Shown: positions 51,174 to 60,347 of the stretch, piece by piece
How positions within the stretch are numbered: the stretch's first letter is position 1
Layout: each line of letters starts with the position of its first letter
Source of the DNA: Candidatus Crickella equi
Lineage (GTDB): Bacteria; Bacillota; Clostridia; Peptostreptococcales; Anaerovoracaceae
Length of the DNA: 64,000 nucleotides
NCBI GenBank assembly: GCA_018064755.1
Contig: JAGHUP010000004.1
Coordinates: 1 to 64,000 of the forward strand
Reading direction: 5' to 3'
Translations under genes and position numbers: made by a program
Notes under the pieces: model-generated
Database searches by the model: none
Told to the model about the DNA's origin: nothing
The model's input: the letters and a program-made list of their open reading frames with translations, nothing else

Positions 51174-51974
51174 TTATTTAATATATAACTGACTGTATAG
51201 TTCGTTAGATCTTTTCACTGCGCGATTAATCGCATTCTCATTCTCCGCATATGCTGATTCTATGTCGAATTCAGAAGAAGTAGTAGTTTGAGCGATGCAT
51301 TCCTTTCCGTCTATTACTATCGGTTTTTCTTGCACGATTTTGCCTGAGCTTGACTTCTCTGTGTTTTCACTAAAATAGATATGTGTCTTATTCTCGAAGG
51401 TAACAACATTTATTGAATAGTCATCACCTTTATCAGGCTGTATTACAGCTATAACCATCTTGAACGGCTCTTCATAATCAAGATGAAGACTGGAGAACTT
51501 AGGAAATGTCGTCCAGGTTATCCTATATTGGATACCGTCTTCATCTTTGAACATATCATACATTTCTGATTCCTCAGGATGTTTTTCAGCAATAAATCCA
51601 TTCTCTCTGATCGCATTATTGTATTTACTCTCGGCCTGCGTTCTCACCTGATAATAGCGTATCGCATAGAATGTAAATGCCAAAGCGAATAAAACCAGTA
51701 TTGTAATGGCTAGTTTAATCATCTTGGCATACCATCTTCCGTTCTTCTGGTATTTTGAAATATCGCTGACCATCTTTTTATCGCCTTTCAGCAATGTATC
51801 TAATGAAACACCAAACTCATCACTAATACACACCAATGTTTCAAGGTCGGGGTATGTCTTTCCATTCTCCCAATTTGATACCGTTTGATGCGTAACACAG
51901 AACTTTTCTGCGAAGTCTTCCTGTGTCATCTTATTATCTCTTCTTATTTCAATGAGCTTTTTACCCAGTTCCAT
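51174..51974 (-). CDS. Membrane-anchored XRE-family regulator
   Basis: A 266-residue protein. Start 51974 is chosen for TGGAGGA over an upstream ATG at 52025. Residues 1-60 are an XRE helix-turn-helix ('KLIEIRRDNKMTQEDFAEKF', 'VTHQTVSNWENG'); one transmembrane segment follows at about 88-110 and the rest is extracytoplasmic with no known domain. It is likely a one-component sensor that controls the ABC cargo genes just downstream, reading a signal outside the membrane. Confidence 0.83.
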   Translation of the reverse strand: MELGKKLIEIRRDNKMTQEDFAEKFCVTHQTVSNWENGKTYPDLETLVCISDEFGVSLDTLLKGDKKMVSDISKYQKNGRWYAKMIKLAITILVLFALAFTFYAIRYYQVRTQAESKYNNAIRENGFIAEKHPEESEMYDMFKDEDGIQYRITWTTFPKFSSLHLDYEEPFKMVIAVIQPDKGDDYSINVVTFENKTHIYFSENTEKSSSGKIVQEKPIVIDGKECIAQTTTSSEFDIESAYAENENAINRAVKRSNELYSQLYIK

Positions 51975-52140
51975 AAAGTCCTCCAGAATCATAATTCTTG
52001 GTTTAAGTTTAATGTCATTACACACATATAGCCAGCAAAGATTATTTGCAAACGCAGTAAATGCATGTGAGAACTATTTGCAACGTAATAGCGCAGAGAA
52101 GATTAAGAAAAGTAATATGAATAATGGATTTTTCGGAAAC

Positions 52141-52162
52141 TGATGGATAAATATGGATAAAT
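52141..52162. repeat. Arm repeats ATGGATAAA (right)
   Basis: TGATGGATAAA at 52141 and ATGGATAAA at 52153, matching the TGATGGATA repeats at 38856. About 100 bases from tRNA copy A, they are the right-hand arm sites of the right element. Confidence 0.55.
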
Positions 52163-52211
52163 TGGCATTTTTCAACACATCTTCATTTAAAATCATGTAT
52201 TTCCAAAAAAT

Positions 52212-52251
52212 AAAAAACCGCTGTAGCCTTGTATTTTCAAAGCTTACAGCG
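52212..52251 (-). terminator. Terminator of the tRNA cluster (copy A)
   Basis: CGCTGTA (52219-52225) pairs with TACAGCG (52245-52251), with further pairing inside; GTTTTTTATTTTTT follows on the minus strand. Confidence 0.8.
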
Positions 52252-52259
52252 TTTCTTCC

Positions 52260-52337
<78 letters not shown>

Positions 52338-52366
52338 ACATCATATTAATAAAAATGGTACCTTGT

Positions 52367-52453
52367 TGGTACCGGAGACCGGACTCGAACCGGTACAGTA
52401 TTTCTACCGGGGGATTTTAAGTCCCCTGCGTCTACCAATTCCGCCACTCCGGC
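52367..52453 (-). tRNA. tRNA-Leu (UAA)
   Basis: An 87-base gene with encoded CCA, acceptor GCCGGAG/CTCCGGT-type pairing, long variable arm typical of leucine tRNA, and anticodon TAA in GACTTAAAATC. Confidence 0.94.
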
Positions 52454-52471
52454 ATATCGTTTCTTAAAAAA

Positions 52472-52546
52472 TGGCTCCGAGGGTGGGGCTCGAACCCACA
52501 ACCTACCGGTTAACAGCCGGTTGCTCTGCCATTGAGCTACCTCGGA
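52472..52546 (-). tRNA. tRNA-Asn (GUU)
   Basis: A 75-base gene with encoded CCA, acceptor TCCGAGG/CCTCGGA and anticodon GTT in GGCTGTTAACC. Confidence 0.95.
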
Positions 52547-52571
52547 ACATCTTTCTTATTGCGACTTGTTT

Positions 52572-52600
52572 AGTATAGTCGATTAGAAAGATAATGTCAA
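52572..52600 (-). promoter_or_regulatory. Promoter of the tRNA cluster
   Basis: TTGACA (52600-52595) and TATACT (52577-52572), 17-base spacer, about 25 bases before tRNA-Asn. Confidence 0.75.
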
Positions 52601-52603
52601 GTG

Positions 52604-53650
52604 TTAGAACGTCTTTTCTTCAGCAATATTATTCATTACTACCTGAATCTTATTGCTATACTTCTGAACGTTCTCTTCATCACCAATAGCCTGATATAAC
52701 TGAATCAGTTCCTTCATTATATCGGTATTGCTAGGTGTGAATGTTAGAGCTTTCTTGAATCTACTGATAGCTTCTTCAGTATTGCCAAGGCCCTCCTCAG
52801 CGATACCCAAGTGATACCACATTGGCCACCACAGTTCGTAAGGTCCTTCCATGTATTTCTCAAGAAGGTTCTTGCCGCCCTGATAGTCTCCGCTCATTAT
52901 TCTATTGCAACCCTGTTCAATAATAACAGGATCATTGAGTTTGTCCAGCATCTCCTCAATTTCATTCAGCATCTCATCGCTGGCAGCATCTTCCCCTGCC
53001 GCTTCTGCATGAAGTTTGCAGAACGTAACCCATGTGAGCTGTGCCTTAGTATAGAGTCCCAAATTAAGATAAGCATATCCCAGGAAGTAATATCCCATAT
53101 CGAATTCAGGATGCAACATTGTTAAGAGCTCAAATGACTCCATCGACTCTGCTTTGAAGCTTCCGATATACTCTTCAGCCATCTTGGCCTTCTCGCCAGT
53201 TTCTTCGCAGCTTTCTTCAGCTTCCTTCTCATAGGCTTCTTTGCACGCGCGTGCATAGAGGAAGAGCGCTGCAGTTGAATTCTTATCAATTGCTAGAGCC
53301 GCTCTAAAAAACATGCAAGCAACTTCAAATTCACCTACATCAGCAGCCTTGGCACCCTCAGAGATTAGCATCTTAACTGCTTCTTCTCCAGCCACATGCT
53401 TAATATATTCAATATACTTGTCAGCATAAGGATAATTGGCATCACCGCCAATTACCTTAGCCATATTCAGTGCAATACTAAGTGTTGACAGCTCACCGTC
53501 TTCACCTGGATTTACAGGCACAGGAACACCACCAATGATGCCCTTAACTCCTGCCTTCTCAAGGTAATCATCGGAGAGCTCATCGAAAAGCATGCTCATA
53601 TTGAGCATGCTCAGGTACTTGGATATGCGATCTTCAGTATTAGGCTTCAA
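52604..53650 (-). CDS. TPR-repeat protein
   Basis: A 348-residue, acidic, helical protein with tetratricopeptide-like repeats, clearest at about 105-135 ('EFEVACMFFRAALAIDKNSTAALF'), 190-225 ('GYYFLGYAYLNLGLYTKAQLTW') and 275-310 ('WYHLGIAEEGLGNTEEAISRF'). The TTG start lies inside the end of the radical-SAM-like gene (11-base overlap), so the two are coupled. TPR proteins act as scaffolds; the close tie to a catalytically altered B12-binding protein suggests a shared complex, which is inference. Confidence 0.75.
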   Translation of the reverse strand: MKPNTEDRISKYLSMLNMSMLFDELSDDYLEKAGVKGIIGGVPVPVNPGEDGELSTLSIALNMAKVIGGDANYPYADKYIEYIKHVAGEEAVKMLISEGAKAADVGEFEVACMFFRAALAIDKNSTAALFLYARACKEAYEKEAEESCEETGEKAKMAEEYIGSFKAESMESFELLTMLHPEFDMGYYFLGYAYLNLGLYTKAQLTWVTFCKLHAEAAGEDAASDEMLNEIEEMLDKLNDPVIIEQGCNRIMSGDYQGGKNLLEKYMEGPYELWWPMWYHLGIAEEGLGNTEEAISRFKKALTFTPSNTDIMKELIQLYQAIGDEENVQKYSNKIQVVMNNIAEEKTF

Positions 53651-55163
53651 TCTCCCAACCCTTTCTTTCGAACTTCTTTACTGCTTCTTCTGAGAGATTA
53701 TTCTCGAGATCCTCGTGGAGCACCTCAGCCAGAATCTGCAGCTTGAGTGTATCATTTAGATCATCGTACAGAGTAATTGCAAAGCTATACATAATTCTGT
53801 ACAGATTCTCCTGCTTATTCATCTTAACATTCAATCCGTTGTCATAGATATAATCAGTCAGCTTGATGAACAGATTGTATGGCTTCATTCCTGTGTCATT
53901 CAGGATGCGTGCCAGCGACAGCTTGAAGTTGTCGTTAATGAAAGTGCCTGCTACCTTAGCCAAAGTCTTAATCTTGATTAAATCTGTTGCGGAGATGAAT
54001 GCGTTAGCGAGTACATCGTAAGGTGCGTGGCTTGTGTAGAGATATCCAAACTTTCCAGCGTCTTCTCTCAGCAAGCAGCCTCTTGGTACTCTTGCTGTAT
54101 CAATGATAAGTGATGAACCCTCACCCAGTCCATAAACTTTGTTGAATGAACGTGCAAAGAGTTCCTCAGTCTCCATAGGAAGTCCAGCAGTAATTCTAAG
54201 TCTAGTCTTAACATTACCGAGCTGCATGAGCTTGGTAACATTGTACATCAGCTGATAGATGTTCTCTCCTCTGCCAATTGCAGCGAGAGTCTCTGGATTA
54301 GTGCTGGCAACATCTACGTTAAACTCAAAGAGTCCTGGTCTTGCCTCTCCCAGCAGTCTTACGGTTTCCTCATCCAAGCTATCTCCATCGATATCCAGCT
54401 CGAATGATGTCTTGCCGTTATCGTTGTTAATAATATACTCGAGGATTCTGTAAGCTCTTTCAGTGTTATAGTTGAACCATCTATCAAGGAATACTACCTT
54501 CTCTACACCTTTGACGAAGAAGTATCTCAGTTCTGTACACACTCTACCAAGAGGCAGCGATCTCACCCTTGCATCTGGCAGATATTGACGATAAATCGTT
54601 CTGTCAGATGTACCTCTAATTGTCTCATAGTAAACAGTATCGCTATCCTTGAGTTCTACTTTGTCATAAGGGAATGGTAACTCATCAATACTAATAATTG
54701 CGTCATATGGATTAACGTGAATCTCATCATTCTCTCTATATGCAAGTCCTGCAATCTGATCAAATTCATATTCGTATGTCAGGATAGTCTTGATGAAGTT
54801 AAAGAATACAGTTTCTCCCTCGCCTCTGATGACAAAGTCAACGCAAGGATTATCCTGCATGAACTGCTTGGTGTCGAATGAAACCTGAATACCGCCAACT
54901 ACGATGATAGTTGTAGGCATCGCCTTCTTAACCATCTCACTAATGCGGCTGATTCTGTATTCATTCATTTCATCGCAGTGCAAATATACCAGTGTATACT
55001 GTCCACGCAGAATGTATTCATATATGTCATTGTCCAGTTCAATAGTGTCGAAGGTATGTATCTGTGATTCAACAGGTGCATCAGCAACGATGCTATACAT
55101 ATACTTCAGTGCCAGCTCTGTAGCTGGTTTGTCGGACTTGATAGTTGAAAGTAAAATTTTCAT
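53640..55163 (-). CDS. B12-binding radical-SAM-like protein lacking the cluster cysteines
   Basis: A 507-residue protein with the layout of the B12-binding radical SAM group (DUF4080 C-terminus): N-terminal cobalamin-binding-like Rossmann domain ('IIVVGGIQVSF', 'DFVIRGEGE') and a radical SAM barrel. Where the family has RGCxxxCxxC the gene reads 'YYETIRGTSDRTIYRQYL', so all three cysteines are replaced (T, T, R). Downstream barrel motifs ('VVFLDRWFNYN', 'FEFNVDVASTNPETL', 'RITAGLPMET') are kept. It cannot bind the usual 4Fe-4S cluster and is probably a pseudo-enzyme or a repurposed binding protein. Confidence 0.85.
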   Translation of the reverse strand: MKILLSTIKSDKPATELALKYMYSIVADAPVESQIHTFDTIELDNDIYEYILRGQYTLVYLHCDEMNEYRISRISEMVKKAMPTTIIVVGGIQVSFDTKQFMQDNPCVDFVIRGEGETVFFNFIKTILTYEYEFDQIAGLAYRENDEIHVNPYDAIISIDELPFPYDKVELKDSDTVYYETIRGTSDRTIYRQYLPDARVRSLPLGRVCTELRYFFVKGVEKVVFLDRWFNYNTERAYRILEYIINNDNGKTSFELDIDGDSLDEETVRLLGEARPGLFEFNVDVASTNPETLAAIGRGENIYQLMYNVTKLMQLGNVKTRLRITAGLPMETEELFARSFNKVYGLGEGSSLIIDTARVPRGCLLREDAGKFGYLYTSHAPYDVLANAFISATDLIKIKTLAKVAGTFINDNFKLSLARILNDTGMKPYNLFIKLTDYIYDNGLNVKMNKQENLYRIMYSFAITLYDDLNDTLKLQILAEVLHEDLENNLSEEAVKKFERKGWEIEA

Positions 55164-55172
55164 CCTATTCTC

Positions 55173-56891
55173 CTACATCTTTTCCGGTGCCTTGATACCA
55201 AGGAGTGCCAGACAATTTGCAATAACAATTTTGCTAGCGAGCACAAGTGACAGTTTAGCTCTCTTCTCATCTTCATTATCAACGAGAATGTGCTCATCGT
55301 GATAGAACTTATTGAATGCCTGAGCGATGTCCACAAGATGACGAGTTAGAATCGATGGCTCGTACTTGTCAGCTGCATCAATGATAACCTCTGGTACTCT
55401 GTAGAGTAACTTGATCAGGCTGTATGCACTATCACTCTTAATGTAGCTATAGTCACACTTTCCTGCCTTAATAGTAGCCATATCTTCTTCGCTGGCATTT
55501 CTGAGTACGCTGCATGCTCTTGCATGTGTGTACTGAACATATGGGCCAGTCTCTCCGTCAAAGTTCAGAACCTTGTCCCAAGAGAATACATAGTCCTTAA
55601 TTCTATTATTAGAAAGCTCCTGGAAAATAACTGCTCCAATACCAACTTCCTTGGCAATCTTGTCAAGTTCATCTGAAGCAGCATTCTTCTCGAGCATAAT
55701 CTCTCTTGTCTTCTCAACGGCGTTATTCAGAACGTCCTCAAGGAATACAACGTTGCCCTTACGAGTTGAAAGCGTCTCGCCACCTTCCAAGCTTACCAGT
55801 CCGAATGGAACGTGAACACAATCTTCCTGCCAATCATATCCCATTAACTCGAGAACCTTTCTCCATTGCTTGAAGTGAAGATTCTGCTGACTAGCTACAA
55901 CGTAAATATTCTTGTAGAAATCATAGTGATTCTTTCTATAAATTGCAGCTGCGATATCTCTTGTTGCATAGAGTGAAGAACCATCTGACTTCAGAATTAC
56001 AGCTGGTGTCATATCATATGGCTCAAGGTCAACGATGTGCGCACCCTGTGATTCAACCAACAGACCCTTGTCTCTCAGCTCATCAACTACTGCAGGCATT
56101 TTGTCTGAATAGAAACTCTCACCTGCATATGAGTCGAATGAAATACCGAGCATATCATATACTCTATTGAACTCAGCAAGACTGTACTCTCTGAATTTCT
56201 CCCAAAGTGCCACTTCTTCTGGCTCACCAGCTTCGAGTTTGGCGAAAGTTGCTCTTGCCTCGTCATCCAGTTCAGGATGATTCTCAACCTCTCTGTGGAA
56301 CTTAGTGTAATAAGCAAGCAAGCTCTTAATAGGGTTCTGCTTGAGCTCATCCTCGTTACCCCACTTACGATAAGCAACTATCATCTTACCGAACTGAGTT
56401 CCATAGTCACCAAGGTGGTTGATTCTAATAGCATCATAACCGATTTCCTTATACAGATTGTAAATTGCATTACCAATTACAGTACTTCTAATGTGACCGA
56501 TATGGAAAGGTTTAGCAATATTAGGAGATGAATACTCAACAATTACTTTCTTGCCTTCTCCAATATTGGACTTACCATAAGAAGATCCCTGCTCGTTTAC
56601 TTCCTTAACAAGCTCACCTGCAAAATACGCTCTGTCAATGAAGAAGTTTACATAAGCATTAACCTGCTCAACCTTCTCAAAGCACTCATTTTCAGACACT
56701 TTAGCAGCAACATCAGCTGCAATCATCTGAGGTGCTTTGCGCAGAACTTTGGCAAACTTGAAACATGGGAAAGCAAAGTCTCCCATTGCCTCATCTGTAG
56801 GAATCTCAATCATAGCCTTAAGCTCATCAATACTGAGACCCAGGGCTTCATCATATATACTCTGTGCAATTACATTCTTAAAATCAATCAT
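55173..56891 (-). CDS. argS: Arginyl-tRNA synthetase
   Basis: A 572-residue class I synthetase with the HIGH motif in 'SSPNIAKPFHIGHIRSTVIG', an N-terminal Arg-tRNA recognition domain, 'LSTRKGNVV' at the KMSK place and the DALR anticodon-binding domain at the C-terminus ending 'ALLGIKAPEKM'. It starts 18 bases after the DUF523 gene. No T-box leader is seen in front. Confidence 0.97.
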   Translation of the reverse strand: MIDFKNVIAQSIYDEALGLSIDELKAMIEIPTDEAMGDFAFPCFKFAKVLRKAPQMIAADVAAKVSENECFEKVEQVNAYVNFFIDRAYFAGELVKEVNEQGSSYGKSNIGEGKKVIVEYSSPNIAKPFHIGHIRSTVIGNAIYNLYKEIGYDAIRINHLGDYGTQFGKMIVAYRKWGNEDELKQNPIKSLLAYYTKFHREVENHPELDDEARATFAKLEAGEPEEVALWEKFREYSLAEFNRVYDMLGISFDSYAGESFYSDKMPAVVDELRDKGLLVESQGAHIVDLEPYDMTPAVILKSDGSSLYATRDIAAAIYRKNHYDFYKNIYVVASQQNLHFKQWRKVLELMGYDWQEDCVHVPFGLVSLEGGETLSTRKGNVVFLEDVLNNAVEKTREIMLEKNAASDELDKIAKEVGIGAVIFQELSNNRIKDYVFSWDKVLNFDGETGPYVQYTHARACSVLRNASEEDMATIKAGKCDYSYIKSDSAYSLIKLLYRVPEVIIDAADKYEPSILTRHLVDIAQAFNKFYHDEHILVDNEDEKRAKLSLVLASKIVIANCLALLGIKAPEKM

Positions 56892-56909
56892 TACTATTTA
56901 CTGTCCTGT

Positions 56910-57434
56910 CTATTTAATTCCAAATACTTCCTTGAAGTTCTTCTCGTTAGCAATTTTAAAGTTTTCTGAGTACTTGAATCCCTCAGCTCCATGCCATCCG
57001 CCTGTTGTAAGATACTGATGATCATCAATGAGCAGCTCTGTGAATACTCCGTTGCCGTCCTTCAGCTTGCCAGTGAAAGTACCATCATAAATCTTGCCAT
57101 ATCCACAAGATGGGCTGTTCTCTTTGAGGATTGCTCCTTCAAGTTCTTCCTGAATAGTTCCAACTTCCAACTTGGCAGCCTTCATTGACCAAGTTGCTCC
57201 AGAGAAGAAATCTGCTGTTACATCTTCTCCAACCTTGTTAACTACCTTGAAATTCTCAACAGTATTGTCTACGATCTCTGCCGGCTCTCTTGGTGTTCCA
57301 AGCCATGCTGCCTCTTCTGGACATACACATACATAAGAATGTGTCTTGCAGAATTCAACAACATCCTCGTTGTAATTGTTACCGCCATCATACTTGCAGT
57401 TATCGCCGAGCAGGCATCTACTGATAATATACAT
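56910..57434 (-). CDS. DUF523-family protein
   Basis: A 174-residue protein with the DUF523 signature 'SRCLLGDNCKYDGGNN' and 'VCPEEAAWLGTPREP' and a conserved 'NSPSCG'. The cysteines are placed as in the family and may bind metal or an Fe-S cluster. The family's function is not settled; some members are fused to other domains linked to sulfur or nucleotide metabolism. It lies between mutS2 and argS in the same direction. Confidence 0.85.
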   Translation of the reverse strand: MYIISRCLLGDNCKYDGGNNYNEDVVEFCKTHSYVCVCPEEAAWLGTPREPAEIVDNTVENFKVVNKVGEDVTADFFSGATWSMKAAKLEVGTIQEELEGAILKENSPSCGYGKIYDGTFTGKLKDGNGVFTELLIDDHQYLTTGGWHGAEGFKYSENFKIANEKNFKEVFGIK

Positions 57435-57449
57435 TACTGAATATCTCCT

Positions 57450-59858
57450 TTATTTACGTTCTATTAGTTCTACTATAGTGCATCCGTCTCCGCCATCATT
57501 GTATGGCGCAGACTTGAATGATTTAACATGTTTGTTTTTCTTCATCGCCTGACGCAGTCCGTCACGTAGGATTCCCTCTCCTCTTCCGTGAATGACATGT
57601 ATGGACTTGAGTCCTGCCAAGAAAGCGTCATCGATATACTTGGTCATGAGGTCTGTTGCCTCATCGAGGTTCTTACCAATTAGGTTAATCTCGGTCTTGA
57701 TTGTCTTGGTCTTGCCGAATGAAAGCTCACCGTATTTCTTGCGTGTTCTTTCCTTATTTCCAGCATCCTCAGATTCAATCAGTATGAGGTCCTTGATATT
57801 GGCCTTGGTCTTAAGTGAACCAACTTTAATTGTAAGGTTTCCTCGTGAATCTGGCAAGGTCTCAACCTCACCATTTTGGTCTATTTTTAGATATTTAATG
57901 CGAGTTCCCACCTGAAGCATTTCCGGCTCAGGTGTCTTGCCAGTCTGCATTGTTACAGGAGCCTTGGCCTTGGTGTTCTCGAACTTTCCTTCAGCCTCAC
58001 GAAGTCTTCTTCTACTGTCTGCAACTCCACCCGCAACATGGCCCTCATTGAAAGTCGAATTCTTGCGATTGGCAATATCTCTAAGATCATCGCTTATCTC
58101 ATCGATGGTCTCATGTGCATCCCTTATCATCTGGCGAGCCTTGATTCTGGCATCTTCCAGTATCTTGTCTGCTTCTCTCTTAGCTTTGATGAGCTCGTAC
58201 TCTGCAGCTGCTTTGCTCGCATCAGCATCAGACTTAGCAAGTTTGGCCTCAGCAAGCGCCGCCTCAGTCTTTATCTTATCTTCCTCGACTCTAGTTACAG
58301 CTTCCTCGAATGAAAGTTGATTGTCGGAAAGAAGTTCGGTCGCTCTTCCGATGATTGTCTCATCAAGACCTAGTTTTCTCGAGATTTCGAAAGCGTTCGA
58401 TTTGCCAGGAAGTCCGACTCTCAACTTGTAAGTCGGCGATAGAGTTTCAACATTGAACTCCATCGAAGCATTCTCTACGCCTTCAGTCGAAAGTGCGTAT
58501 TTCTTGAGTTCAGTATAGTGAGTTGTCGCTACAACCAAAGCTCCCTGTTCTCTCAGTCGCTCAAGTTCGGCAATGCCCAGTGCCGCACCCTCTGCAGGGT
58601 CAGTTCCCGAGCCAAGCTCGTCGAGCAGTACTAAAGAATTCTCACCTGCTGCCTCGAATATGCTAACTATATTCTTCATATGTGATGAGAAAGTACTAAG
58701 ACTCTGCTCAATGCTTTGCTCATCACCAATATCTGCGAAAACCTCCTCAAGCAACGGAATCTCAGTTGACTCATCTGCGGGAATATGAAGCCCGCTCTGA
58801 GCCATTAGACAGAGAAGTCCAATTGTCTTAAGTGTTACTGTCTTACCACCAGTATTAGGTCCTGTGATAAGAAGTGTTGTCCAGTCTTTACCTAGCTGAA
58901 TATTAGTTGGTACAACCTTGTCCATTGGAATCAGCGGATGTCTTCCACTGACAATATCCATAACTCCATCTTCATTGAGATTAGGACATCTTGCATCCAT
59001 CATTACTGACAGCTTGCCCTTGGCATTAATGAAGTCAAGCTCAAGAAGCAGTTTCTGGTTGTTCTCAATCTCTGTGCAGTGTTCTGCAACCCTACTTGAG
59101 AACAGCTCCAGAATTCTTGTGATTTCAGCTTGCTCATCCAGAGCGAGCTGTCTCAGTTCGTTGTTCATATTAACAACTGCCTGAGGTTCAACGAATAATG
59201 TAGCTCCAGTTGCAGACTGGTCATGCACCATTCCAGGATATAGTGATGCGTATTCCTTCTTGACTGGAATAACATATCTGCCATTGCGCATCGTAACAAT
59301 TGCATCCTGAAGATGTGTTTTAGCAGAATTGGTGCTAACCATCTTCTGCAGACGAGACTTAATCATCTCGTTCTTGTTACGAATATCTCTTCTAATGTCC
59401 TTAAGTGTCTTACTGGCACTGTCAGACATCTCATCTTCCGACAATATGCTTCGGTCAATGTCCTGCTCCAGCTGAGGAAATGCAACCAGCAATGAAGCAA
59501 TCTCAGGTAATAACTTGAGACCATCTGGCATGTCTGTTTCCAAGAAATTCTTGGCTTCCCTTGCAATTTGAAGGCTTCTCTTGATATGAAGCAACTCTCT
59601 CATGCTAAGACATCTACCACGCCTTGCCATTCCAAGCAGGCCACTGATGTCGCCCATTTCGCCAATAGGAATATTTCCTTTATACACAATAACGGAAACC
59701 GCCTCAGTAGTTTCCGTTAAAGCATCTTGTACCATGTGCTTGTTGATCATAGGCTCAAGTGCAGCAATCCTCTCCTTGGTGAGGACTGATCCAGCCTGTT
59801 CAGCAAGCAAGTCCATTATCTTATTAAATTCTAGTAAACTAAGAATCTTAGAGTTCAT
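57450..59858 (-). CDS. mutS2: MutS2
   Basis: An 802-residue MutS2. ATPase core with Walker A 'ITGPNTGGKTVTLKT', 'DIGDEQSIEQSLSTFSSH' (part of the signature) and 'VLLDELGSGTDPAEGAAL'. A long coiled coil (about 510-620) follows and the C-terminal Smr nuclease domain begins 'INLIGKNLDEATDLM' and contains 'HVIHGRGEGILRDGLRQ'. MutS2 suppresses recombination and, in Bacillus, splits collided ribosomes. Its start overlaps zapA by 11 bases. It is relevant that another ribosome-quality gene, rqcP, is also in the window. Confidence 0.97.
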   Translation of the reverse strand: MNSKILSLLEFNKIMDLLAEQAGSVLTKERIAALEPMINKHMVQDALTETTEAVSVIVYKGNIPIGEMGDISGLLGMARRGRCLSMRELLHIKRSLQIAREAKNFLETDMPDGLKLLPEIASLLVAFPQLEQDIDRSILSEDEMSDSASKTLKDIRRDIRNKNEMIKSRLQKMVSTNSAKTHLQDAIVTMRNGRYVIPVKKEYASLYPGMVHDQSATGATLFVEPQAVVNMNNELRQLALDEQAEITRILELFSSRVAEHCTEIENNQKLLLELDFINAKGKLSVMMDARCPNLNEDGVMDIVSGRHPLIPMDKVVPTNIQLGKDWTTLLITGPNTGGKTVTLKTIGLLCLMAQSGLHIPADESTEIPLLEEVFADIGDEQSIEQSLSTFSSHMKNIVSIFEAAGENSLVLLDELGSGTDPAEGAALGIAELERLREQGALVVATTHYTELKKYALSTEGVENASMEFNVETLSPTYKLRVGLPGKSNAFEISRKLGLDETIIGRATELLSDNQLSFEEAVTRVEEDKIKTEAALAEAKLAKSDADASKAAAEYELIKAKREADKILEDARIKARQMIRDAHETIDEISDDLRDIANRKNSTFNEGHVAGGVADSRRRLREAEGKFENTKAKAPVTMQTGKTPEPEMLQVGTRIKYLKIDQNGEVETLPDSRGNLTIKVGSLKTKANIKDLILIESEDAGNKERTRKKYGELSFGKTKTIKTEINLIGKNLDEATDLMTKYIDDAFLAGLKSIHVIHGRGEGILRDGLRQAMKKNKHVKSFKSAPYNDGGDGCTIVELIERK

Positions 59859-60330
59859 CTTCGAAGTTCAATCTCTTCATAGACTTAATTTCATTCTTGA
59901 GGTTAACGTTCTCCATCTGAAGATCGAAGTATGCACTTTCCATCTCGCTTAACTTCTCCTGCATCTTCTTCATGTCCTCAGAATTCTGGGACTGTCTATC
60001 TACCTCAGTAGACATCTTGTTCTTCAGATCTGTAACCTGCTTCTTAGCCTGCTCCCACATTGCGATGTAATGCTTAACATCATTGTCCAGCTGATAATTC
60101 TCTGTCTGGAGCTTCATAAGAGCATCGCCATTTTCGTATAGCTTTTCAGCAATATTGAGCGCTGTAAGTACAGCTGACTTATAGTTCGGATTGGCATTCA
60201 ACATTGCACTAGTATATCTCATCTGTTCGTCAACATACTTAGCAATCTCTTTGATGCGCTCCTCGCTCTTGTCGCTGGACAGTACATAATTGTTTCCGCA
60301 AATCTGTACATCAGCTCTATTCTTGTCCAT
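59848..60330 (-). CDS. zapA: Cell division protein ZapA
   Basis: A 160-residue ZapA: N-terminal globular part 'ADVQICGNNYVLSSDKSEERIKEIAKYVDE' region and a long C-terminal coiled coil. It bundles FtsZ filaments. It lies two genes from ftsZ and overlaps mutS2, the order often found in Firmicutes (zapA-mutS2). The coiled coil is longer than in E. coli ZapA. Confidence 0.85.
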   Translation of the reverse strand: MDKNRADVQICGNNYVLSSDKSEERIKEIAKYVDEQMRYTSAMLNANPNYKSAVLTALNIAEKLYENGDALMKLQTENYQLDNDVKHYIAMWEQAKKQVTDLKNKMSTEVDRQSQNSEDMKKMQEKLSEMESAYFDLQMENVNLKNEIKSMKRLNFEDEL

Positions 60331-60347
60331 AATGTCCCCTTTACATC

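Noticed and set aside
53590..53611. Palindrome GCATGCTCA-TAT-TGAGCATGC in the TPR gene
   Set aside because: Perfect 9-bp arms, but fully inside coding sequence and explained by the codons for a Met-Ser-Met-Leu stretch; no regulatory context.
56892..56909. T-box leader for argS
   Set aside because: Only 18 bases separate argS from the upstream DUF523 gene; no T-box or specifier stem can fit.
57937..58320. Plus-strand hydrophobic open frame inside mutS2
   Set aside because: Antisense reading of the mutS2 coiled coil; Ser/Leu-rich by codon mirror effect.
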